A stretch of DNA of 38,373 bases from Candidatus Cloacimonadota bacterium (GTDB taxonomy: Bacteria > Cloacimonadota > Cloacimonadia > Cloacimonadales > JAFGVF01): positions 1 through 38,373 of the forward strand of contig JAEKNW010000276.1 in the NCBI GenBank assembly GCA_016838885.1. Direction: 5' to 3'. Below, piece by piece: positions 26,049 to 35,438 of the stretch. Each line of letters starts with the position of its first letter. The stretch's first letter is position 1. A model generated the notes under the pieces. It was not told the origin of the DNA. It did not search any database and worked only from the letters and a program-made list of their open reading frames with translations. The translations under genes and the position numbers were made by a program.

Positions 26049-27185
26049 CTAGTAATTTAAGATTGAATTCACATCTTTTAATCCATGTCCGGTCAACAAT
26101 AAAACTATTTGTTGATCCTTGTTAAGCATATATTTCTCTTCAAAAATCCCGGCAACAACTGCAGAAGATGGCTCACAAAATATCCCACTATTCCGGGCTA
26201 TTTCAAATTGAAAACCAACAATCAATGAATCATCTACTTCTATCATAAATCCATGACTCTCCCTGATTGCTCGTACTGCTAAATCAGCACAAGCCGGACT
26301 CTTAACAGAAATAGAATCAGCTATTGTATCAGCATGTTCCAGTGATTTATATTCTCCATTCTTCCAATAATTATAGATAGCATTTGATTTATTACTTTGT
26401 ACTCCGATTAATTTTGGTATTGAATTGGTTATTCCTAACTCTAAGAGGTCTTTAAAACCCTTATAAACTCCCGATAAAATTACTCCATCTCCAACAGGTA
26501 TAACAATATAAGCAGGTATTTTGTTATTGTTTTGTTGATAAATTTCTAGAGCTACACTCTTCTTCCCTTCAATCGTAATCGGGTTATAACCTGTATTACG
26601 ATTTAATGATTTACCATCAGCTGAGTAATCAATCGATAGTGCATAAGCATCATCATAGGATCCTTCAACTAAATCTAAATCAGCTCCATAAGCTATATTT
26701 TGAGCTCTTTTCCCTAAAGGTGCCTTAGCTGGGATAAAGATTTTTGCTTTAATATCAGTAGCTGCACTTATTCCTGCGAGTGAGCTTCCTGCATTCCCGG
26801 TAGATGCACAGACTATTTTATTTATATTGTGATGTTTTGCTTGAGCAAGAACCCAATAAGAAGCTCTATCTTTATAGGAACCTGTTGGATTTACTGTATC
26901 ATTCTTGATCCAGAGATTGAGATTATGTTTATTGCTTAATTTTTCAGCTTTAAAAAATGGTGTATTTCCAACTGGTATATTTGGTAAATCAGCTTTATCA
27001 TAGGGAAAGAAATTATTAATTAAGAGTTCTTTTTGAATGTTTTCCTTATCGGCTTGGTCATAGCAAATTTCTAAGACACCACTTAACTTATTGCCGGGAA
27101 CCCAATCTCTCCCACATTCATCGCATAAATAGTGGATATGTTCAATACTAAAATCTTTACCACATTCAGTGCATTTATATTTCAT
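26049..27185 (-). CDS. Threonine synthase-like fold-type-II PLP enzyme with N-terminal Cys4 zinc-ribbon-like motif
   Basis: MKYKCTECGKDFSIEHIHYLCDECGRDW; NPTGSYKDRASYWVLAQA; ASTGNAGSSLAGISAA; IPVGDGVILSGVYKGF. Confidence 0.82.
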   Translation of the reverse strand: MKYKCTECGKDFSIEHIHYLCDECGRDWVPGNKLSGVLEICYDQADKENIQKELLINNFFPYDKADLPNIPVGNTPFFKAEKLSNKHNLNLWIKNDTVNPTGSYKDRASYWVLAQAKHHNINKIVCASTGNAGSSLAGISAATDIKAKIFIPAKAPLGKRAQNIAYGADLDLVEGSYDDAYALSIDYSADGKSLNRNTGYNPITIEGKKSVALEIYQQNNNKIPAYIVIPVGDGVILSGVYKGFKDLLELGITNSIPKLIGVQSNKSNAIYNYWKNGEYKSLEHADTIADSISVKSPACADLAVRAIRESHGFMIEVDDSLIVGFQFEIARNSGIFCEPSSAVVAGIFEEKYMLNKDQQIVLLLTGHGLKDVNSILNY

Positions 27186-27218
27186 GTTACCTTCACTGCC
27201 TAGATATTTATTCTTAAT

Positions 27219-27252
27219 AAAAAAAAGATTGAGGACTAATCTAAGTCCTCAA
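27219..27252 (-). terminator. Rho-independent terminator inside the catabolic island
   Basis: On minus strand: ttgaggact-tagatt-agtcctcaa-tc-tttttttt; 9-bp perfect stem followed by U-tract, just downstream of the 27289-28149 gene. Confidence 0.9.
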
Positions 27253-27288
27253 CCAAATCTATATTAGTCTAAATACTTGTCAATGAAT

Positions 27289-28149
27289 TTAGAATAATTT
27301 ATAGGTAATTGATAATCCAGAGGTTTGCTTGAACCTGCCGGTGTAATCAATTTCTTTATCATAAAGAAGTTGGGTATAAACGTTAAATGATAGGTATTTA
27401 TAGAGTTGAATACTTAGTTCATTAGTCCATTCAATATCCAATTGCTTCCAGTCATCGATTTTTTCACCATTTACATCAACTAAATCATCTTCTTCGGAAT
27501 TAAAGAAAGCTTGGAAGAGGAAGAGATTAGAGGTAAATTTGGTTTTGTCAAAAGGACATACCCACATGAATTCAGTTACTGATTCAGCACCACCATCAAT
27601 CATAGGAGAAACACCATATATGTAGTTTTCTCTCATAAGCAGACCGGCACGAGTATTTAAACCCAATCTAGGTTCCTCAAAGATAATTTTGGAAGCACCA
27701 ATACCTTGAGAGAATCGTGCTGGGTCAAAGGCTCTTTTATTTGTTCCTTCAAAGACTGTTTCTAGTCTTAAAGATACATAAGGGTCTACCCAACCGTCTA
27801 GGGTTATTAAACCTAATGATAAAAGATCAATTTCATCATCAGATTTTCTTGGTTCTTGCCAGCCTGGAAGTTGTGCATCTGTAACAGGGTCTTTTTCTGT
27901 ATCATAGATTTGACCAAACTTCATTTTTAAGGTATTCATTGATCTAAACCAATCCAGTAATTGCTTATTAGCTGTCATGTTACCCTGAATTAACCAGTTT
28001 ATATTAGATTCTTCTTCGCCATCCCAGTTATCAGTGTAAAAGCTCTGTGAAAGAGTTCCCTTAACATCAAATGAGTATTCCCATTTCTCTTGTGCTACAA
28101 GAGTTCCTAACAACACAGTAACTAATGCAATAAATAGAATTTTCTTCAT
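27289..28149 (-). CDS. DUF3078-like outer-membrane beta-barrel protein with signal peptide
   Basis: MKKILFIALVTVLLGTLVAQEKWEYSFDVKGTLSQSFYTDNWDGEEESNINWLIQGNMTANKQ; C-terminal YKLF. Start trimmed to MKKIL at 28149; the preceding 21 aa overlap the upstream gene. Confidence 0.65.
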   Translation of the reverse strand: MKKILFIALVTVLLGTLVAQEKWEYSFDVKGTLSQSFYTDNWDGEEESNINWLIQGNMTANKQLLDWFRSMNTLKMKFGQIYDTEKDPVTDAQLPGWQEPRKSDDEIDLLSLGLITLDGWVDPYVSLRLETVFEGTNKRAFDPARFSQGIGASKIIFEEPRLGLNTRAGLLMRENYIYGVSPMIDGGAESVTEFMWVCPFDKTKFTSNLFLFQAFFNSEEDDLVDVNGEKIDDWKQLDIEWTNELSIQLYKYLSFNVYTQLLYDKEIDYTGRFKQTSGLSITYKLF

Positions 28150-28153
28150 TTTT

Positions 28154-29356
28154 TTACTCCTTAAGTGTTTTAATATATGAAGTATAAAAAGCTGTTGCTT
28201 TCCATAAATCATCTCTCTTCACCTTTTCATTAGGTGCATGTGCTTGATCTTCATCACCGGGACCAAATCCTAAACATTTAATTTCAGGATGTTTACCCAT
28301 AATGAAAACACAATTAGTACTAAAGGTCCACTTGTCAATCAGTGGCTCTTTATTAAATATAGAAGAAAATCCTTTTTTCGCAACTTTTAAATATTTAGAA
28401 TCAGGCTCTAGAACCCAGGTTGGGTAATATTTTTCTACTGGATATACTTTTCCTGTGTAAGCTTTCTCTTTATATTCCAATACTTTCACTGAGGCTTCTG
28501 GATAGCCTGCCATACGGCAACATTCTTTTAATTCATTTACAGCAATTTCTTTGGTTTCACCGGCAGTTAATCTCCTATCGCATTGAAGATAGACATAATC
28601 AGAGACAGCACATTGGGATGGAGAATCTGATTGCATTACAGAAACAGTAATGGTTCCTTTTCCTAAGAAGTCATCATATTTTAATCTGTCATTAAGTTTT
28701 TCTATTTCAAGAGCAATCCGCGACATCTTATAGATAGCATTATCTCCTCTTTCTGGAGCTGAGCCATGACAGGAAATACCTTTAACTTCGATAGAAATCT
28801 CCATTCTTCCACGATGACCTCTGTAGATATTACAGCTGGTAGGTTCAGTACTGATTACCAACTCAGGTTTAACTCCGTCTTCTAAGATTAAGTGTTCCCA
28901 TGCGATACCATCACAATCTTCTTCCATAACAGTGCCTGTAATCAGAACAGTGAAATCTTCAAGGAGGTCAAACTCTTTCATGAGCCAACCGGCATAAACC
29001 ATGGAAGCAAGTCCGGACTTTTGGTCAGAAGTTCCTCTTCCATATACATAGTTATCATCTATGAGACCACTATAAGGCTCTTTATCCCAGTTATCAAGGT
29101 TTCCTTCATAAACAGTATCGATGTGGGCATCAATGGCGATAACTCTTGGGCCTGAGCCTATTCTACCTATGATAGAACCTAGAGCGTCTATTCTTATCTC
29201 ATCATAGTTCAATTTTTCCATTTCTGATTTTATAAGTTGGACAACATCTCCTTCAGTTCCGGAGTGTGATCTGCATTTAATCAATCTACTTAAAAAGTCT
29301 GCGATTTGAGTTTCAATCTCTTTTGATTTATTTAAAATTGTTTCGTAACTTACCAT
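28154..29356 (-). CDS. ygeY: YgeY-family M20-type hydrolase
   Basis: IDAHIDTVYEGNLDNWDKEPYSGLIDDNYVYGRGTSDQKSGLASMVYAG; EEDCDGIAWEHLI; STEPTSCNIYRGHRGRMEI; KGISCHGSAPERGDNAIYKM. Confidence 0.9.
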   Translation of the reverse strand: MVSYETILNKSKEIETQIADFLSRLIKCRSHSGTEGDVVQLIKSEMEKLNYDEIRIDALGSIIGRIGSGPRVIAIDAHIDTVYEGNLDNWDKEPYSGLIDDNYVYGRGTSDQKSGLASMVYAGWLMKEFDLLEDFTVLITGTVMEEDCDGIAWEHLILEDGVKPELVISTEPTSCNIYRGHRGRMEISIEVKGISCHGSAPERGDNAIYKMSRIALEIEKLNDRLKYDDFLGKGTITVSVMQSDSPSQCAVSDYVYLQCDRRLTAGETKEIAVNELKECCRMAGYPEASVKVLEYKEKAYTGKVYPVEKYYPTWVLEPDSKYLKVAKKGFSSIFNKEPLIDKWTFSTNCVFIMGKHPEIKCLGFGPGDEDQAHAPNEKVKRDDLWKATAFYTSYIKTLKE

Positions 29357-29357
29357 T

Positions 29358-30674
29358 TTACATTCTCTCCCATAATTTTTTTGCTAATTCACGTGAATGT
29401 TTATTTATTTGATGTTGATCAATAAAGTCTTCAAATTGATAATTATGCCATAGGATTTTGCCATTAGATATTGTGGTCTCAACGTTAGCTTCAGCAAGAC
29501 CAAAGACAATATGTCCCAGTACATTATCTTCATTTAGTGGGGTAATTGGATCGTAATCTAAGATGATTAAATCTGCATAACTACCCTCCTTGAGGATACC
29601 AAATTTATCGGTTTTCCAGAGTCTGTTAGCAATTTTGGCATTATTTTCTAAGAGGAGTGAAGATATTTCCATGAAACCACAGCTTGGGTTTTCCTGTTTA
29701 ATATGCTGAAGCCATAGAGCTATTCTCATCTCATTGCCCATTTTATTTGTCATAGCATCAGTTCCTAAACCAACTAGAATACCTTCTTTGATTTGACTTA
29801 AGACATCACTAATCCCCACTGCATTGTTAAGATTTGATTCAGGGTTATGAACAATAATCCCATCATTTTCTTTGATAATTTGTCTGTCTCTATCTGAAAT
29901 ATTAACACAATGGGCAAGAATTGAATCTTTATTAACAATCCCGAATTTTGCTAATCTTTCCACTACTGAAGTCTTATATTTTTCTTGAGCATCGACTTCA
30001 TCACCTTTATCTTCTGAAACATGAATATGATAACCATAGTTATTGACATTCTTAGCTACTATTTCTTTTAAAGTGGCATCTGATAGAGTAAAAGATGCAT
30101 GAAGTCCAATTAAAGCTACAATATCAGGATTTTTATTATCTTCAATAAAGGAGAAGTTTTCTAAGATACCCGCATCCTTGATATCAGCACCATCTCGGTC
30201 TGAAATCTCATAGCAGAGAGAAGCCTTAACTCCCATTCTCTCAACAGCTTTAGCGATTTCCGGTAAGGAGTTAGTGATGGCATAAGGGCTGGCATGGTGG
30301 TCGATAAAAGTGGTAACTCCATTTTTAATCCCATCCATGATAGCAGTTAAGGCACTATAATAGGTATCTTCTAGAAGTAACTGCTTGTCCAACCTCCACC
30401 ACATATTATTTAAAACTTCTACAAAGTTCTTAGAGGGATCAATACCTCCTATACCTTTAGCGAAGCTAGAATAGAAATGAGTATGAGCATTGATATAACC
30501 CGGCATTACAACTTTATTCTTGCCATCGATAACCCGGTCATATTCTGAATCAGCCAACACCTCATTACCTAGATAAGATATATATTTGTCTTCTATAACT
30601 ATATTACTGTTTGTCAATAACATATTACTATTATTTAAAGTAATTATTGTAGTATTTTTTATTAGAATTTTCAT
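29358..30674 (-). CDS. ssnA: SsnA-family amidohydrolase
   Basis: KVVMPGYINAHTHFYSSFAKGIG; FVEVLNNMWWRLDKQLLLEDTYYSALTAIMDGIKNGVTTFIDHHASP; HIHVSEDKGDEVDAQEKY; GLGTDAMTNKM. Confidence 0.9.
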   Translation of the reverse strand: MKILIKNTTIITLNNSNMLLTNSNIVIEDKYISYLGNEVLADSEYDRVIDGKNKVVMPGYINAHTHFYSSFAKGIGGIDPSKNFVEVLNNMWWRLDKQLLLEDTYYSALTAIMDGIKNGVTTFIDHHASPYAITNSLPEIAKAVERMGVKASLCYEISDRDGADIKDAGILENFSFIEDNKNPDIVALIGLHASFTLSDATLKEIVAKNVNNYGYHIHVSEDKGDEVDAQEKYKTSVVERLAKFGIVNKDSILAHCVNISDRDRQIIKENDGIIVHNPESNLNNAVGISDVLSQIKEGILVGLGTDAMTNKMGNEMRIALWLQHIKQENPSCGFMEISSLLLENNAKIANRLWKTDKFGILKEGSYADLIILDYDPITPLNEDNVLGHIVFGLAEANVETTISNGKILWHNYQFEDFIDQHQINKHSRELAKKLWERM

Positions 30675-33136
30675 TAGTTTCTAGCCTCCTCTTTAGTTCT
30701 TTCTCTCATAAACAAAGCTCCACTAAAACATTTCTGTACGCAGATAGAGCAACCGATACATTTTGTCGCATCTGTTTCCGGTATTTTATCATCATTGAGA
30801 CTTATAGCTAAGTATGGACATCTTGTGCAATTACCACAATGTTCACATAAATCAGAGTCAACATCAGATATTCTCTTAACCGGTGAAATATCCATAAAGT
30901 CTAAAATTGGTTCTGGTAAGGCTACTCCTATTAAATCATTGATAGTCTTCATCTTTCTTTCTATCATTAGATAGGCTATGCCATCTTCTAAATCTTGAAT
31001 AACTTTCACTCCGTCTTTCATTACAGCAGTGCAGAATTGAACTGTTTTACAGCCTAAAGCTAAGAAATCAGCTGCATCTTTGTAGTTCATAGTCCCACCA
31101 TTACCGGAGATAGTCAGTCCTACTGACCAAGCTTTTGATAAGGTAAGATTTGAGATATATTTAACGGCATCACCGGACATACCGACCATGATACCATCTT
31201 CCCACTCTTTCTTGGTATCTTTCCTAAAGGCAACACTTGGGAAGGAGTTAGCTAGAGTTATCCCTGCTTTCTTGTTTGGATATTTATTAAAGGTATCTTT
31301 GATAGCTTCCAAGATAGGGACTATAGAAGTTACAGCACCGGTTAGTTTGAAGAGTTTAGGAATATCAGGATCTGATACTTCTAAAACCCAATCGATTACT
31401 TTTGCTGTTAATTCAGCATTTTGGGAAACTATATCACCTTCAGTTCCATCTCCCCCTTGCGGACAAGATAGACTATACTCAACTCCATGAACTTTAGCAT
31501 GATCGATAAGTTTGGTATTGGCTTGCCAAACAGCCTTATCTTCTTCATCATGACCAGTTACAGGTCCTCCGGTTGAGACAATAGTTAATCTGTCCGGAAA
31601 CTCTCTGATAATATTATGGGCGTTTTCCAGGACTTTTCTTAAAGGGACTTCTGACACATTATCACAATTTGCATAAGTCTCATCATTGAATTCAAACATA
31701 TAATCATGAGGAATATGGATATCTAAATCATCGAAGGCTGTTTTCATAACAGCACCTGCCCAGCCTGCTTCATAAGCTTTTTTAACTTGTTCATAGCCAT
31801 CTGATGGTGGGGCAGCTGATAGGATAAAGGGAGATCTCATCTCTCTACCAAAGAAGTCTGCTTTGATAGAAACTTGGTCTTTGTAGATATCTCTTAAAGC
31901 AATTTTGGATTTGGTGTGTTTATCAAACTTTTCACTCTTACTTTCTATCCCGAACTTTTCCATAATTTCAACAGCACAATTTCTACCACTAGCCACAGCT
32001 TCAACAACTGTAGTAGCTGAATTCTTCATATCCCCACAGGTAAAGATCTTCTCATTAGTGAAATTGTTATCAAGGCTGACCTTACTTCCCACTGCGAATA
32101 CAATATAATCATAGAAATCTGAATGAAACTCAGTATTAGGAATCTTTTCTATTTTTGCTAAATCAAACTCTCGTCCTTTTAGTCTAACTCTCTGACAATG
32201 AAGCTTTAAACCATCATCATCTGATTCTATCTCTTTGACTATAGTCCGGAAGTAATTTCCAAAGTTATTATTAAGAAGTTCTTTTTGTTCTTTAGCATCA
32301 AGTCGCATTTCTGAAAGATTCTCTAAGGTGAAGAAGTCAACAGTTTGAGCATCACTACTAATTGCTTTCATACCACAATCCATAGCAACTGCTCCTCCCC
32401 CAATGATAGCACATTTTGCGTCAGGCTCTAAATTATCTAGGCTTAAAAAGGATTTCCAGTCGTGGGCCAACTCTTTACCATGGATATTTAGTTTAACAGC
32501 TTGATCTTGTCCGCTGGAGATTACTACTGCATCATACATTTTGGCAAATTTATCTAAATCAACTATATTTGTTTTGTTATAAACTCTAATATTTTCATGA
32601 TGCAAAGCAGTCTCTAAATCACTATTAAGCACGTCTTTGGCCAGTCTATATTCAGGAATAAATCTACACATACCCCCCAGGTTATCTTCTCTTTCAAAGA
32701 TATCAACAGTAAATCCGTAATGAGCTAGGATATTAGCACAACCAACTCCGGCAGGTCCTCCACCAATAATCCCTACTTTTTTCTTCTGACTTTCATATTG
32801 TTCAAATTGAGCTTTAAAGCCCAATTCTTTACTCTTTTGAATAATTTTAGCTTGTACGTCAGGGATTTTAATAGGGTTATCAAAAGTCTCTCTGGAGCAG
32901 GCTGCCATACAATGAAAATCAGGACAGACGGATCCGCAGATTCCACCTAAGATATTCTTTGAGAGAATAATAGTAGCTGATCTTTTGATATCACTATCCA
33001 ATCCGTTTTTAACAGCTTTAATAAACTCTGCCGGTGAACAGGAAACTGGGCAGGCATCCATACAAGGCATTTCTTCACAAAACAAACATCTATCAACTTC
33101 AGTTTGAAATTGAGCGTCAGTTAAAAATTTATACAT
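30674..33136 (-). CDS. Fused FeS/FAD/NADPH + PreA-like FMN TIM barrel + 2x[4Fe-4S] oxidoreductase (DPYD/PreT-PreA architecture)
   Basis: N-term RCLFCEEMPCMDACPVSCSPAEFI...GGICGSVCPDFHCMAAC; GIIGGGPAGVGCANIL; TIM barrel SPFILSAAPPSDGYEQVKKAYEAGWAGAVMKT, SLSCPQGGDGTEGD; C-term CEHCGNCTRCPYLAI and CIGCSICVQKC. Confidence 0.88.
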   Translation of the reverse strand: MYKFLTDAQFQTEVDRCLFCEEMPCMDACPVSCSPAEFIKAVKNGLDSDIKRSATIILSKNILGGICGSVCPDFHCMAACSRETFDNPIKIPDVQAKIIQKSKELGFKAQFEQYESQKKKVGIIGGGPAGVGCANILAHYGFTVDIFEREDNLGGMCRFIPEYRLAKDVLNSDLETALHHENIRVYNKTNIVDLDKFAKMYDAVVISSGQDQAVKLNIHGKELAHDWKSFLSLDNLEPDAKCAIIGGGAVAMDCGMKAISSDAQTVDFFTLENLSEMRLDAKEQKELLNNNFGNYFRTIVKEIESDDDGLKLHCQRVRLKGREFDLAKIEKIPNTEFHSDFYDYIVFAVGSKVSLDNNFTNEKIFTCGDMKNSATTVVEAVASGRNCAVEIMEKFGIESKSEKFDKHTKSKIALRDIYKDQVSIKADFFGREMRSPFILSAAPPSDGYEQVKKAYEAGWAGAVMKTAFDDLDIHIPHDYMFEFNDETYANCDNVSEVPLRKVLENAHNIIREFPDRLTIVSTGGPVTGHDEEDKAVWQANTKLIDHAKVHGVEYSLSCPQGGDGTEGDIVSQNAELTAKVIDWVLEVSDPDIPKLFKLTGAVTSIVPILEAIKDTFNKYPNKKAGITLANSFPSVAFRKDTKKEWEDGIMVGMSGDAVKYISNLTLSKAWSVGLTISGNGGTMNYKDAADFLALGCKTVQFCTAVMKDGVKVIQDLEDGIAYLMIERKMKTINDLIGVALPEPILDFMDISPVKRISDVDSDLCEHCGNCTRCPYLAISLNDDKIPETDATKCIGCSICVQKCFSGALFMRERTKEEARN

Positions 33137-35438
33137 ATAAACCTCTCTTTTTTATTTCTTCGATAGCCAACAAGACAGCTTCAGGTGTTGCCGGCATTTT
33201 TAAGTTTATTGATTCTGGTGATTTAGTTACATAACTAATGGCATTCATAATTGAGAACCATCCTGCTAAGCCATAGAGGAAAGGAGGTTCTCCCACAGCT
33301 TTTGAGCCTAAGACACTAGCTTGAGATCTCTCTTTATTGACTTGTTTAACAAGGAAATTTGAACAAACATCACTCATTGCAGGTATTTTATAAGTTGATG
33401 GGGTATTTGCCATACTTTCACCTTTTTCATTATATTTTACCTCTTCCATGGTACAATATCCTAAACCCTGAACTGTGGCTCCATATATTTGACCTTTATC
33501 AATTTCAGCATTTAGGGGAATCCCATTATCATGAACTACATAAATTGAATCTATTTTATAAGAACCTGTCAAGATATCAACTTCAGAAACCATAAGAGAT
33601 GCCCCATAAACGAAATAATAGAAAGGCCTTCCCTTGTTTGTGGTTTTATCAAAATCTATCAGAGGTGTCTTGTAAAAACTATGTTCTCCTAAATCAACTC
33701 TGTTCATATAGGCATAATGAGCCAGCTCTTTGAAGGTTAACGCCTTCTCGATATAACGTTTGGAGAATATTAAGTTGTTATCAAAGAGAACATCATCTAA
33801 ATCTACATTAATATCATACTTTTCTTTAAAGAGTTTTAAGGAAATCTCTGCCAAGCGGGCTTTTAAGTTTTCACTGGCTTGTCGCGCCGCATTACCGTTC
33901 AAGTCCGAACCTGAAGAGGCTGCAGTAGGTGAAGAATTTCCCACTCTTTTAGTATTAGTGCTTTCACTTCTCACATTATCCATGGTAATTCCTAAGCTTT
34001 CACAGACTACGGTTGCTACCTTGGTATAGAGTTGCTGTCCCATCTCTATGCCACCATGACTAAGGGAGATGGAACCATCCGAGTAAATCCAGATTAATGC
34101 TGAACCTTGATTAAGGAAAGTTGCTGTGAAGGAAATACCAAATTTACCGGTAACTATGCCTATTCCTCTTTTTCTATATTTATGATTATTATTAAAATCT
34201 GCTATCTCTGCTTTTAATTCTTGATAGTTAGATATTTCTTCTAAATCCTCTAACATCTCCAATCCTAATGCTTCTTGAACTTCCATCCCATACTGAGTAG
34301 TTTGGCCTAGCTGATAAACATTCTTTTTTCTGATATCCAATAAATCCATCTTTAGAGAGTAAGCAACTCTCTCCAAAGCAAGCTCAGTAGTTAAAATAGA
34401 TTGAGGAGCACCAAATCCTCTAAATGCTGTATTGGGAGGAAGATTAGTTCTATAGGCAGTACCTGTAATATTCATTTCCGGGATATAATAACCACTATCA
34501 GAATGAAGTAATGCTCTCTCTAAAATAGCAAAAGATAAATCAATATAAGCACCACCGTTAGCCTTAAGATCCAACTCATAACTTAGTAATTTACCCTCTG
34601 AATTATATTTTATCTTATAGCTGTTAACAAACTCATGACGTTTGCCTGTCCAGCTAATATCATCCTTTCTCTCTAAAGCTAGATAGACAGGTTTTTGGCA
34701 TATATAGCTGGCAATAGTTGCGATTCCTGCCCACAGGGTTGCTTGGGCTTCTTTCCCACCAAAAGCCCCACCTAATCTTCGGACATCAACAGTAATGTAA
34801 TTTGATGAGACTCCTAACAAGCGGGCACAGACTTCCTGCACTTCTGATACTGCTTGAGTTGAACTATAAACAGTGAAATATCCATTCTCCTCATTAGCCA
34901 CAAAACATCTCTGGGTCTCGAAATAGAAGTGTTCTTGAGCTCCAATAGTAAGATTACCTTGGAGTTCTCTTATATCATCCTTGGAGCAGGAGTCTATTCT
35001 TTGAAATAATCTTCTAGGACCATACTCACTCTTTGCCTGAACAGCATCATTTACTGTCAAGATAGGGATTTCTTCTTCATACTCAACTTTTATTTTTCTT
35101 GAAATGGCTATGGCATCTTCAAGAGTAGTAGCGACCACTATGGCAATTGGTTGGCCTACATAATTAACATCTTTGACTGCTAATAGAGGCTGGTTATCCC
35201 CATTACCATGGGCAATGTTATTTTCTCCTGGAATATCTTCATAAGTAATTAAGTGTTTAAAGTTGGGATTACTCTTGCTAGCTTCAGAATCAAGCTTTAT
35301 TATTTTTGCTTTAGCTTTGGAACTGACTACCGGGTAGGCGTAGAGACAATCTTTTGCTTGAAGAGCTATGTTTTCTACAAATGTAGATTTGCCTGTTAGG
35401 TGTAACTTCCCGGAAAGATGTTTAGAATTAACCTTCAT
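33129..35438 (-). CDS. Xanthine dehydrogenase, molybdopterin-binding subunit (canonical type)
   Basis: GAQEHFYFETQRCF; RLGGAFGGKEAQATLWAG; PPNTAFRGFGAPQ; GGIEMGQQLYTKVA; GSKAVGEPPFLYGLA; strong resemblance to bovine/Rhodobacter XDH active-site motifs. Confidence 0.93.
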   Translation of the reverse strand: MKVNSKHLSGKLHLTGKSTFVENIALQAKDCLYAYPVVSSKAKAKIIKLDSEASKSNPNFKHLITYEDIPGENNIAHGNGDNQPLLAVKDVNYVGQPIAIVVATTLEDAIAISRKIKVEYEEEIPILTVNDAVQAKSEYGPRRLFQRIDSCSKDDIRELQGNLTIGAQEHFYFETQRCFVANEENGYFTVYSSTQAVSEVQEVCARLLGVSSNYITVDVRRLGGAFGGKEAQATLWAGIATIASYICQKPVYLALERKDDISWTGKRHEFVNSYKIKYNSEGKLLSYELDLKANGGAYIDLSFAILERALLHSDSGYYIPEMNITGTAYRTNLPPNTAFRGFGAPQSILTTELALERVAYSLKMDLLDIRKKNVYQLGQTTQYGMEVQEALGLEMLEDLEEISNYQELKAEIADFNNNHKYRKRGIGIVTGKFGISFTATFLNQGSALIWIYSDGSISLSHGGIEMGQQLYTKVATVVCESLGITMDNVRSESTNTKRVGNSSPTAASSGSDLNGNAARQASENLKARLAEISLKLFKEKYDINVDLDDVLFDNNLIFSKRYIEKALTFKELAHYAYMNRVDLGEHSFYKTPLIDFDKTTNKGRPFYYFVYGASLMVSEVDILTGSYKIDSIYVVHDNGIPLNAEIDKGQIYGATVQGLGYCTMEEVKYNEKGESMANTPSTYKIPAMSDVCSNFLVKQVNKERSQASVLGSKAVGEPPFLYGLAGWFSIMNAISYVTKSPESINLKMPATPEAVLLAIEEIKKRGLYV

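Noticed and set aside
30674-33136. Calling this gene ygfK
   Set aside because: Domain order matches DPYD/PreT-PreA rather than YgfK as I remember it.
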